Positions 53,920-60,158 of a stretch of DNA of 60,158 nucleotides are shown here, one piece after another. The stretch is from CAZJCK01 sp964544635 (GTDB taxonomy: Bacteria > Zixibacteria > MSB-5A5 > GN15 > FEB-12): contig CAZJCK010000010.1 of the NCBI GenBank assembly GCA_964544635.1, positions 1-60,158 on the forward strand. Direction: 5' to 3'. The notes beneath the pieces were generated by a model. That model saw only the letters and a list, made by a program, of their open reading frames with translations, searched no databases and was not told the origin of the DNA. The translations under genes were made by a program, and so were the position numbers. Numbering within the stretch: the first letter of the stretch is position 1; every line of letters starts with the position of its first letter.

Positions 53920-54417
53920 TCAGAACGACCAGTTCACTATCGGAAAGACAGGAAACTGCCCACCCTGCTTGATGATATTTACAAGTCCGATCTGCAACCC
54001 CTTTAGCGTGTGAGCATAGTTCACGAAGCCGAGTTGTATACCGTTGCAATGATGCGCCGAGTTTACCGCCCCCCACATCAAGCCTTCCATGTTCCCTTTT
54101 GTAACATTAACGAAGCAGTCCTGCCAGCCGACGAAATCGGCATCATTGATACCTACCAATCCCCACTGCACTCCCTTGGTGACGCCGCTGGTCGTGTGAT
54201 TGACCAGGCCAAGATCGATACCGGTCACACTCGCCTGTCGACCGTACAGTAAGTTTAAACGCAAACCGGTAATACTAACATCTTCACTAAAGATCTGGAT
54301 TGGAGTGACCAGTGAGACCTGTATTGGCCGGGTATCACCCTCCTGGGCCTGGGCAGGCGCCGCCAACACGACCAACATGAGGCAAATCAAGACGATTGAA
54401 AAGAGACGCACAATCAT
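53920..54417 (-). CDS. LA_2272-type surface-repeat protein
   Basis: A 165-residue exported protein: signal peptide (to ~24), then short repeats of the form GLRLNLLYG, GIDLGLVNHT, GVQWGLVGIN, GLMWGAVNSA, GIQLGFVNYA, GLQIGLVNII. This matches the LA_2272/LA_2273 surface repeat seen in spirochaetes and Bacteroidota. AAGGAG lies ten bases before the start, and a good promoter (54533-54561) lies upstream. Role in the cell surface is unknown. Confidence 0.75.
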   Translation of the reverse strand: MIVRLFSIVLICLMLVVLAAPAQAQEGDTRPIQVSLVTPIQIFSEDVSITGLRLNLLYGRQASVTGIDLGLVNHTTSGVTKGVQWGLVGINDADFVGWQDCFVNVTKGNMEGLMWGAVNSAHHCNGIQLGFVNYAHTLKGLQIGLVNIIKQGGQFPVFPIVNWSF

Positions 54418-54532
54418 GACGTTTTACTCCTTCGCTACGGAATCGATGTATAACTTTTCGTCTAACAAACTCCACCATTCCCCATTCGTCGGTGATGCCA
54501 TAACAAGCCATGCGGGGCGACGTAAACGCCTT

Positions 54533-54561
54533 AACATACAAGCAGATTGTCGCTCCGTCAA
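54533..54561 (-). promoter_or_regulatory. Promoter of the surface-repeat gene
   Basis: On the minus strand, TTGACG (54556-54561), a 17-base spacer and TATGTT (54533-54538). The leader would be about 110 nt. Confidence 0.6.
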
Positions 54562-54857
54562 TGTCTGACCGGCTTCACACCTCACTGATTTATATTCACC
54601 GTACTTATCCACGATAAAGTACTGCCACTACGTACCGTATGGGTATACGGGTCGCATTGCGGACGCTTTTCTTAACCGCTATGTTGGCATCAACAGCGAA
54701 GATAAGGTTTCCGGGGTACCCGGAAGAACGCTCGAACCGGACTAACGACACTATTCGCGCAGCAATTCAGTCTTTAGTACAGTCCCTGATTCACCCCGTC
54801 CGTTCAACTCCAGTGCAAACCAGGAACTGTCTCGGACAGGAAGAGAAGCGTAACAGC
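54562..54857. other. Gap before the PRC/AAA/SpoVG operon
   Basis: No gene is convincing here. A frame runs from ATG 54639 into the PRC-like gene, but its first 73 residues look random and no ribosome site precedes it. An imperfect dyad GTACTT-ATCCACGAT-AAAGTAC lies near 54600-54622 and CCGTAT-GGGT-ATACGG spans 54638. They may be operators. I see no sigma54 -24/-12 motif. Confidence 0.45.
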
Positions 54858-55139
54858 GTGATTCAAAGCATAAAGAAAATATCAAACCTGATTCTCCAGG
54901 CAACCAACGGCCCGGTCGGCCAGATTGTCGACCTTTGTTACGACCATGACTGGAGACTGCAGTATGTGGTGATTGACGCCGACGCCTGGATGCCCGGTTG
55001 TCGACTCAGGATCTCACCGCAGCCCCTGATTCACGGTGTCGTTGGTGATACAACGCTCGCTGTAATGGCTACCCGGGAGGAACTGCTCAGCCGCTGGGTG
55101 CGCGGTACCCCCGATAACTACAACCGGTTTGCAGACTGA
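54858..55139 (+). CDS. PRC-barrel-like protein (first)
   Basis: A 93-residue protein. Residues ~5-60 match the PRC-barrel pattern seen in stress and photosynthetic reaction-centre proteins (LQATNGPVGQIVDLCYDHD, then LQYVVIDADAW and RISPQPL). GTG 54858 is chosen because the homology starts there and AGGAAGAG precedes it. Exactly as long as the second PRC-like gene at 56590, so an old duplication is possible. It starts the five-gene operon. Confidence 0.75.
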   Translation: MIQSIKKISNLILQATNGPVGQIVDLCYDHDWRLQYVVIDADAWMPGCRLRISPQPLIHGVVGDTTLAVMATREELLSRWVRGTPDNYNRFAD

Positions 55140-55180
55140 TGCGAGGCCGAAGTTATGCACTCACATTCCCGGGAGAAGCG

Positions 55181-56047
55181 ATGAACAGCGATCAACAAAC
55201 CAATACCGACCCGAACAGTCACCAATCGGGCGTGCTGCTTTCGCTGGATGAAACACGTCAGAGCAGCGCCGGCCGGTACTCGTTTGGTGGTCTGCTCGGG
55301 CGCTCCCCGATCATGCAGGAACTATTCATCCTGCTGCGTCGGGCGGCCGATACCGAACATCCGGTGCTGATAACCGGTGAACCGGGCACGGGCAAGGAAG
55401 TCGCGGCCATGCTTATCCATCGCCTCGGTTCACGTCGCCGCACGCCGCTCATGCGTGTCGACCTGAACAAACACGCATTGCAGGCCAACGCTCGCCTGTA
55501 CGGCTGGCAAAAGGATGAAAGCCCTGACTTTCCGAACGGCCTGACTGGCGCCCTCGAGCTTGCCTTTGGCGGCACCCTGCTTCTCGACCAGGCGCACCGT
55601 TTGACCGGCGACATCCAAGAAAAGCTGTCGCGCACCTTTGCCGACGGCGGCTTTGTCCGCAACGGCGGGACCCGGCGTATCCCCAGCGACTCGCGAATCA
55701 TGCTCCTCTCCGAGGCCGGTATAAACGAACTGCGCCAGTCCGGTACATTTGTTTCACAACTGATCCACCATCCCGACCTGTCTCACATTCACATGCCACC
55801 GCTGCGCGACCACCGCGAGGATATCCCGGTCATGCTCCGTTATTTCCTGGTTGAATTCGGGCAGGAGCAGCATCGCTGGATTCGTCGCGTGTCGGAAAGC
55901 TGCCTCCATCGACTGAACGAGTATCACTGGCCCTGTAACGTTCGCGAGTTTCGCAATGTGCTGCGGCGGGCCGTGATGGCGGGCAGCGGCGACACCCTGT
56001 TGCTCGAGCACCTGCCGCCGCGCTTTCAGAACAATCACATGGAATAA
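55181..56047 (+). CDS. Degenerate sigma54-activator AAA+ protein
   Basis: A 288-residue protein aligned to bacterial enhancer-binding protein ATPases. Walker A GEPGTGKE (66-73) and sensor II WPCNVREF are kept, but GAFTGA is replaced by DESPDF, Walker B reads GGTLLLDQ (Glu to Gln at ~137), and the arginine-finger region FRxDLYYRL reads FVSQLIHHP. No HTH follows, and no receiver precedes. It can hardly activate sigma54; it may bind ATP as a structural or antagonist pseudo-ATPase. GGGAGA lies before ATG 55181. Confidence 0.85.
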   Translation: MNSDQQTNTDPNSHQSGVLLSLDETRQSSAGRYSFGGLLGRSPIMQELFILLRRAADTEHPVLITGEPGTGKEVAAMLIHRLGSRRRTPLMRVDLNKHALQANARLYGWQKDESPDFPNGLTGALELAFGGTLLLDQAHRLTGDIQEKLSRTFADGGFVRNGGTRRIPSDSRIMLLSEAGINELRQSGTFVSQLIHHPDLSHIHMPPLRDHREDIPVMLRYFLVEFGQEQHRWIRRVSESCLHRLNEYHWPCNVREFRNVLRRAVMAGSGDTLLLEHLPPRFQNNHME

Positions 56048-56050
56048 CCG

Positions 56051-56596
56051 ATGAATACGACGGACCTGACACGACTAAAGGGATTTTACATGGGGTTTTC
56101 CGAACCCTGGCTCGACCTGATGCGGACGGCCGGCAAAGAAGTATCAAGATACCACGGTTTCAGTCTTCCGACCGGCAGCGCACAGATCGATGCCCGCTAC
56201 AAATCGTTGTGCGATATCATTCACCGGCAGGTGGACGTTGCCGGCGCCGGCTGCTGGGATCGCGAATTGCGCGCTGCCTGTACCCTGCTGCGCACCATCT
56301 ATAAGGAAACCCGTTGTCACAAAGGTGCCTCTTGCACCTTTGACATGCCCACCCTTCGTGCCCGCCGCAGGACGTTGGTTGCAACGACCAACGTCCTGCG
56401 TGCAATTGAACCCTGCCTTCCGGCGCTCGGCTGGCAGCGCATTGCGCTGTCGTCGAATCGAGGGTCGACCGAGCCAAGGGTGACAATCACAGTCATGCGT
56501 GACAACGATAACCATACCAATGAACTCATACAGACCGGATCAGATTCACTCACTGCCGCCGAACCGGCGGCCGACAGAGGAGAACGTCTATGCTGA
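56051..56596 (+). CDS. Unknown protein of the PRC/AAA/SpoVG operon
   Basis: A 181-residue mostly helical, Cys-rich cytosolic protein (CDII, GCWDREL, CHKGASC, EPCLPAL) with an acidic, disordered C-terminus. No family is recognised. It starts three bases after the AAA+ stop and overlaps the next gene by seven bases, so translation is coupled. Two perfect inverted repeats lie within its coding sequence. Confidence 0.65.
   Translation: MNTTDLTRLKGFYMGFSEPWLDLMRTAGKEVSRYHGFSLPTGSAQIDARYKSLCDIIHRQVDVAGAGCWDRELRAACTLLRTIYKETRCHKGASCTFDMPTLRARRRTLVATTNVLRAIEPCLPALGWQRIALSSNRGSTEPRVTITVMRDNDNHTNELIQTGSDSLTAAEPAADRGERLC
56320..56400 (+). repeat. Two perfect hairpins inside the unknown gene
   Basis: CAAAGGTGC (56320-56328) pairs with GCACCTTTG (56334-56342) over a five-base loop, and a 14-bp arm (56366-56379) pairs perfectly with 56387-56400 over a seven-base loop. 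Both lie in the coding region and are followed by no T tract. Confidence 0.6.
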
Positions 56597-56871
56597 ATAG
56601 TGCTACCCGGCTCATCGGCATGCGTCTGCTGATCAACGACGAGCCATTCGGACTTGTCAAGGATGTCCTGTTCAACGATGCCGACATGTCCTTGAGCGTA
56701 CTGGTTGTAGCGACCACCAACCAGCGTCAGCCAACCGAAGTGCTGCTGCCCATACGCGACATCGCCGACATCGACATTCGCCGAAAGCGGCTGCTGATCC
56801 GGTCGGAGCGGAACCTGCTCTGGGTTCGGCTCAATGGTCGCTCACGATCTGCCGATCGAACTGTATCTTAA
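56590..56871 (+). CDS. PRC-barrel-like protein (second)
   Basis: A 93-residue protein with the PRC-barrel pattern RLLINDEPFGLVKDVLFNDA, VLVVATT and EVLLPIRDIADIDI. GAGGAGA lies six bases before the ATG, and the start overlaps the previous gene by seven bases. PRC domains bind partner proteins or membranes; here it presumably acts with the other operon products. Confidence 0.78.
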   Translation: MLNSATRLIGMRLLINDEPFGLVKDVLFNDADMSLSVLVVATTNQRQPTEVLLPIRDIADIDIRRKRLLIRSERNLLWVRLNGRSRSADRTVS

Positions 56872-56898
56872 GTTGCAACATGGAATAGGAAGTGCAGT

Positions 56899-57183
56899 AT
56901 GAACATCACGGAAATCAAAGTCAGCCTGTTCAATCAGAGAAGCCTGCGGGCTTTTGTCGATATCGTTATCGACGACGCCTTCATCATTCGCGGCATGAAA
57001 GTAATTGAGAACGACGGTCGTGTGTTCGTATCGATGCCGTCACGCCGCGACAAGAATGGTCAGTACCGGGATATCGCGCACCCTGTAAACGTCGCTGCCC
57101 GGGAGGTAATGGAATCGCTGGTGCTCAGCGCTTATGAGAAGGAGCGTGACCACAAGTATCCGGTCAAAGCGACCGGCAGCTGA
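56899..57183 (+). CDS. spoVG: SpoVG-family protein
   Basis: A 94-residue protein with the SpoVG fold signature ITEIKVSLFNQRSLRAFVDI, DDAFIIRGMKVIEND and VFVSMPSRRDKNGQYRDIAHPV. SpoVG binds DNA and RNA and modulates division or gene expression in Firmicutes, Borrelia and others. AATAGGA lies before the ATG. Last gene of the operon, followed by a perfect terminator. Confidence 0.93.
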   Translation: MNITEIKVSLFNQRSLRAFVDIVIDDAFIIRGMKVIENDGRVFVSMPSRRDKNGQYRDIAHPVNVAAREVMESLVLSAYEKERDHKYPVKATGS

Positions 57184-57231
57184 TACTCATGCCGTAACTC
57201 ACGATCAAGAATACCACCCCCACTTGCAGAA

Positions 57232-57267
57232 AAAGTACGGACCCACGTCACATCGGGTCCGTACTTT
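57232..57267. terminator. Bidirectional terminator between spoVG and the secreted protein
   Basis: A perfect 13-bp stem (57232-57244 with 57255-57267) around ten bases. Reading plus it is followed by TTTCATTT, and reading minus by TTTTT. It ends both convergent units. Confidence 0.85.
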
Positions 57268-57287
57268 CATTTATCCGCAACGCCGTC

Positions 57288-57803
57288 CTACTGCTTTCGC
57301 TGGTAGGTGCCGCTCATCATTTCGCTCGGACCGTCGGGCGTCTTCTGATACAGTGTCCATACAAACGTATCGTCCCCGGTAAACTCCCATACTTCTTCCC
57401 ACTCACCGCCATAGTCACCGTATGTCGTCAGGTCATTCAGCATGTTGCCGTCCTCGAACCTGGTCGTGTAGTCGAAGACATCTACGCCCATGCCGGTCCC
57501 TACGAAATATCCCTTGATGGCCTGTTCGCCCGGGTGGTAAAACCAGAACCCCTCGCCGACCAGGGTCGGCTCACCATCCTTCATTTGGTACGACCGACCA
57601 TTCACCGACATCTTACCCGGCCCCCAGATGAATTCCTGGTAGGTGTCCTCGAGGTGCCACTGGCCGCCGATCAGAACGGCGAACGGCGCCAGCGGGTTGT
57701 CATCGTCGGATGATTCCTGTGCCACCACCATCGAGAACAGCAAAAACAGCCCCATGACAAGAACCGACAGGACGATACCATGCCTGCGCTGCGAACGAAC
57801 CAT
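57288..57803 (-). CDS. Secreted DUF1579-like beta-barrel protein
   Basis: A 171-residue exported protein with a signal peptide (ends near VVAQ) and a lipocalin-like barrel appearance (LIGGQWHLEDTYQEFIWGP, GKMSVNGRSYQM, FWFYHPGEQAIKGYFVGTG). The pattern resembles DUF1579/DUF6265 proteins. The start at 57803 follows AAAGGAG by nine bases; the frame extends to 57902. A clear promoter lies at 57868-57896. Function unknown. Confidence 0.72.
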   Translation of the reverse strand: MVRSQRRHGIVLSVLVMGLFLLFSMVVAQESSDDDNPLAPFAVLIGGQWHLEDTYQEFIWGPGKMSVNGRSYQMKDGEPTLVGEGFWFYHPGEQAIKGYFVGTGMGVDVFDYTTRFEDGNMLNDLTTYGDYGGEWEEVWEFTGDDTFVWTLYQKTPDGPSEMMSGTYQRKQ

Positions 57804-57867
57804 GCCTGATGCTCCTTTCCTGTGCGTGAGTGCGCGAGCCGCCGTGCTTTTCCCGGCTCGCCAGCGC

Positions 57868-57896
57868 ATCATAGCGGGAATGCGTAGATAAATCAA
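57868..57896 (-). promoter_or_regulatory. Promoter of the DUF1579-like gene
   Basis: On the minus strand, TTGATT (57891-57896), a 17-base spacer and TATGAT (57868-57873), giving a leader of about 60 nt. Confidence 0.65.
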
Positions 57897-57965
57897 GCCC
57901 ATATTATCTGAAATTCTGAGGCGCTGCCAGCCGCCGGCACTCTGATAGCAGCAAAATGAATCTTC

Positions 57966-57994
57966 TTGTCAATTTTACCGTATGGTAATACTAT
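57966..57994 (+). promoter_or_regulatory. Promoter of tldD with a palindrome filling the spacer
   Basis: TTGTCA (57966-57971), a 17-base spacer and TACTAT (57989-57994). The spacer contains a perfect palindrome TTACC-GTAT-GGTAA (57975-57988), a position where a bound regulator would block or bend the promoter. Confidence 0.55.
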
Positions 57995-58046
57995 ATACTA
58001 TTAGTGGCAATTAACATAGCTCGTATCTCGCCGAAAGGACAATGCA

Positions 58047-59585
58047 ATGGCGGCAATGACACGCAGGAAATTCGTCAAGGTGGGTGCTTCCGGGCTGGCC
58101 CTCGCCACCATTCCCGCAGTTTTCAAGTTTAATCCGGCCCTCGCTTTTTCTCCCGGTCTGGAAGGGCGCGAACTGGATGACTACATGAGGCATTTCGGTG
58201 TCTCAACCGACGTGATTGAAAAGATCATGGCCACCGCCCTGGAAAAGGGGGGGGACTACTGTGACCTGTTCTTCCAGCACGCCAACATCAGTTACGTGGC
58301 GCTGGAGGACGATGTCGTCAACCGGGCGTACACCCGCGTCGACTTCGGCGTCGGCATTCGCGTGGTCGAGGGAGACCAGACCGGCTACTCGTTTACCGAG
58401 GAGGTAACGCCGGAGGCCATGGAGAAGGCTGCCCGGACTGCCGCCAACATCGCCCACAGTGTTTCGCCGGGGAAGATCGGTCAGCTGTCACACTACCCTA
58501 CACCGGACTACTACCCGATCTCGACGAAGTGGGAGGATATCTCGATCGAGAAACGCATCCCGGCCCTGGAAGAGATCAACAAGACGATACAGGCGGCCGA
58601 CAAGCGGGTGATCAAGTCGAGTGCCAACATATCCGACGAAAGCACCTATATCATGGTGGCCACCTCGGACGGCCGTATTGCCTGCGATTACCAGCCGATG
58701 GTCCAGATCTCGGGCAACTGCACGGCCGAGCAGGACGGTCGGCGCGAAACCAACTACTTCAACCTGTGCGGCCGCCACGGCATTGAATTCGTCACCGGCG
58801 AATCACTCCGTCGCATCGGCAGCGAAACGGTCGCCCGGACGGTGAAGCTGTTCGACGCCGTCAAGCCGACCGGCGGTGAACTTCCGGTCGTGCTGGCCGC
58901 CGGCTCCTCCGGTATTCTGCTGCACGAGGCAATCGGTCATGGTATGGAGGCCGACTTCAACCGCAAGAATGTGTCGATCTTCTCCACCAAAATCGGCAAG
59001 CCGGTTGCAGAGAAGTTCGTTTCGATCATCGATGACGGCACCAATCCCGGCATACGCGGGACGATCAATATCGACGACGAGGGGAACGACAGCCGGAAGA
59101 CCTACCTGGTACGTGACGGCATTCTTGAAAGCTACCTGCATGACCGGATCAGCGCGAAGCACTACGGTGTGAAGCCGACCGGCAGCGGCCGCCGTCAGTC
59201 GTTCCGCTACCCGCCCATGCCGCGCATGCGCAACACCTATATGGCCAACGGCCCGCACGATATCGAGGAAGTCATCGGGTCGGTCAAAAAGGGTGTCTAT
59301 GTCGACCAGTTCACCAACGGTCAGGTTAACATCGGCGCCGGCGACTTTACGTTCTATGTCAAGTCGGGTAACCTGATCGAGGACGGCCGGATCACCCAGC
59401 CGATCAAGGATATCAACCTGATCGGCAACGGCCCCGACTGCCTGTCGAAGGTCTCGATGGTCGCCGGTGATATGGCCATGTCGGAGGGCGGCTGGACCTG
59501 CGGCAAGAACGGCCAGGGAGTACCGGTTTCGATGGGGCTGCCCACAATCAAGGTGTCGGCCATAACGGTCGGCGGCGAAGCGTAA
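58047..59585 (+). CDS. tldD: TldD-family metalloprotease with Tat signal
   Basis: A 512-residue zinc protease of the TldD/PmbA family, which processes small peptides and matures microcin-type precursors with its TldE partner. The zinc helix is HEAIGH at 293-298 followed by GMEAD. The N-terminus reads TRRKFVK then a mild hydrophobic stretch ending ALA, a classical twin-arginine signal, so the protein is probably exported folded. AAAGGA lies eight bases before the ATG. The partner gene begins 32 bases downstream. Confidence 0.93.
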   Translation: MAAMTRRKFVKVGASGLALATIPAVFKFNPALAFSPGLEGRELDDYMRHFGVSTDVIEKIMATALEKGGDYCDLFFQHANISYVALEDDVVNRAYTRVDFGVGIRVVEGDQTGYSFTEEVTPEAMEKAARTAANIAHSVSPGKIGQLSHYPTPDYYPISTKWEDISIEKRIPALEEINKTIQAADKRVIKSSANISDESTYIMVATSDGRIACDYQPMVQISGNCTAEQDGRRETNYFNLCGRHGIEFVTGESLRRIGSETVARTVKLFDAVKPTGGELPVVLAAGSSGILLHEAIGHGMEADFNRKNVSIFSTKIGKPVAEKFVSIIDDGTNPGIRGTINIDDEGNDSRKTYLVRDGILESYLHDRISAKHYGVKPTGSGRRQSFRYPPMPRMRNTYMANGPHDIEEVIGSVKKGVYVDQFTNGQVNIGAGDFTFYVKSGNLIEDGRITQPIKDINLIGNGPDCLSKVSMVAGDMAMSEGGWTCGKNGQGVPVSMGLPTIKVSAITVGGEA

Positions 59586-59617
59586 CCCGGCACTGAGGTA
59601 TTGCGAGGATAATTGAC

Positions 59618-60158
59618 ATGAAAACAAAAGACAGAATTGAATTGGCACACTGGGTGGCGCAGGCAGCCAAAGCCGCCGGAGCCGACGATGCGGCGATTGA
59701 TATATCATACTCCCGAGCAGTCGAGATGGACTATCGCGACGGCCAGGTGGACAACCTGAAGGAATCTACCGCCAACGGCTTGAGTATCGAGGTGTATGCC
59801 AACAACCGGTACTCGGTACACCAAACCAACGACTTGCGTCGCGACGCCCTCGGTGAATTCGTCCGCGGCGCCGTCGACATGACCGGCTACCTCGGCGAGG
59901 ACCGCTTCCGCGGCCTCCCCGACCCGAAGTACTACCAGGGGATGGAGAAATACGATCTCGATCTCATCGACCCGGACTACGACCAGGTTTCGGCCGACCG
60001 TCGCCTGAAGATAGTGAAGGAACTGCAGGCGCTGGCGGCGACGCAGAACGACAAGATCATCTCGACATCAGCAGGATACTATGACAACATGTCGGAAAGC
60101 GTCAAGGTCCACTCCAACGGTTTCGAAGGTGTCAGCCAGTCGACCAGTTTCTCGGTCG
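59618..60158 (+). CDS. TldE/PmbA-family partner protein, partial
   Basis: The first 180 residues of a TldE/PmbA-like protein, open to the window edge (DYRDGQVDNLKESTANGLSI, VYANNRYSVHQTNDLRRD). No signal peptide or twin-arginine motif is present. GAGGAT lies about seven bases before the ATG. TldE forms a heterodimer with TldD and lacks the zinc site; that part of the gene is beyond the window. Confidence 0.85.
   Translation, partial: MKTKDRIELAHWVAQAAKAAGADDAAIDISYSRAVEMDYRDGQVDNLKESTANGLSIEVYANNRYSVHQTNDLRRDALGEFVRGAVDMTGYLGEDRFRGLPDPKYYQGMEKYDLDLIDPDYDQVSADRRLKIVKELQALAATQNDKIISTSAGYYDNMSESVKVHSNGFEGVSQSTSFSV

Noticed and set aside
54639..54857. A start at ATG 54639 for the first PRC-like gene.
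   Set aside because: There is no ribosome site, and the 73 extra residues look non-coding and fall before the domain.
54562..54857. A sigma54 promoter driving the operon with the AAA+ protein.
   Set aside because: I searched for TGGCAC-N5-TTGC; a TGGCAT occurs but the -12 part is absent.
1..60158. CRISPR arrays, tRNA or rRNA genes, insertion sequences, phage genes.
   Set aside because: I saw no regularly spaced repeats, cloverleaf-like genes, transposases, terminal repeats or integrases.

Overview
The window is about 60 kb of GC-rich bacterial chromosome, densely coding on both strands, with no tRNA, rRNA, insertion sequence, phage gene or CRISPR array that I can see. Signal peptides, lipoboxes, an outer-membrane barrel, an RND pump and a TonB-type domain point to a diderm. 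The carA and carB products carry the signatures of the lineage found in Bacteroidota and relatives. The ECF sigma plus TPR Ser/Thr-kinase operon, GNG-rich lipoproteins and SpoVG are typical of deep FCB or Acidobacteria-like phyla. A Zixibacteria-like member of the FCB group is my best guess, but this is inference.

Layout. 1-9.2 kb: an EamA transporter, carAB, an SDR, a second EamA transporter and a large multi-pass membrane protein. 9.2-9.8 kb: a gap with a minus-strand terminator behind a possible 56-codon gene. 9.8-15.9 kb: RND efflux adaptor and pump, a QTMAN-like tRNA-queuosine mannosyltransferase and a methyltransferase. 16.2-23.1 kb: an OlsF-type bifunctional aminolipid acyltransferase, a VWA lipoprotein, a Crp/Fnr regulator with two iron-sulfur proteins and a perfect Crp/Fnr-type operator, and a secreted protein. 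23.1-32.2 kb: a signalling block with ECF sigma factor and two TPR Ser/Thr kinases in one operon, divergent from a 958-residue LuxR-type ATPase regulator. 32.4-39.6 kb: a methyltransferase/GNAT pair, a GNAT-like protein, a TonB-domain protein, a cyclase-family hydrolase, NAD-type 6-phosphogluconate dehydrogenase, a UspA-domain relic, AlkD and a lipoprotein. 39.7-46.9 kb: a lipid-modification operon (DUF1295, FAD amine-oxidase-like, DUF1365, two CFA-type methyltransferases, desaturase, MFS). 47-54.4 kb: DUF4153, a metallophosphoesterase, a cupredoxin / histidine kinase / outer-membrane barrel operon and a surface-repeat protein. 54.9-57.2 kb: a five-gene operon (PRC-barrel-like, degenerate sigma54-activator AAA+, unknown, PRC-barrel-like, SpoVG) closed by a perfect terminator. 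57.3-60.2 kb: a secreted protein and a TldD/TldE pair whose first member carries a Tat signal.

The most unusual parts are the 54.9-57.2 kb operon, where an enhancer-binding-protein ATPase domain has lost GAFTGA, the Walker B glutamate and the arginine-finger residues and has no HTH; the Tat-marked TldD next to an unmarked TldE; the lipid operon, whose first CFA-like enzyme has Gln where classical cyclopropane synthases have the bicarbonate-binding His; and the Crp/Fnr operator in front of an unusual iron-sulfur gene pair.
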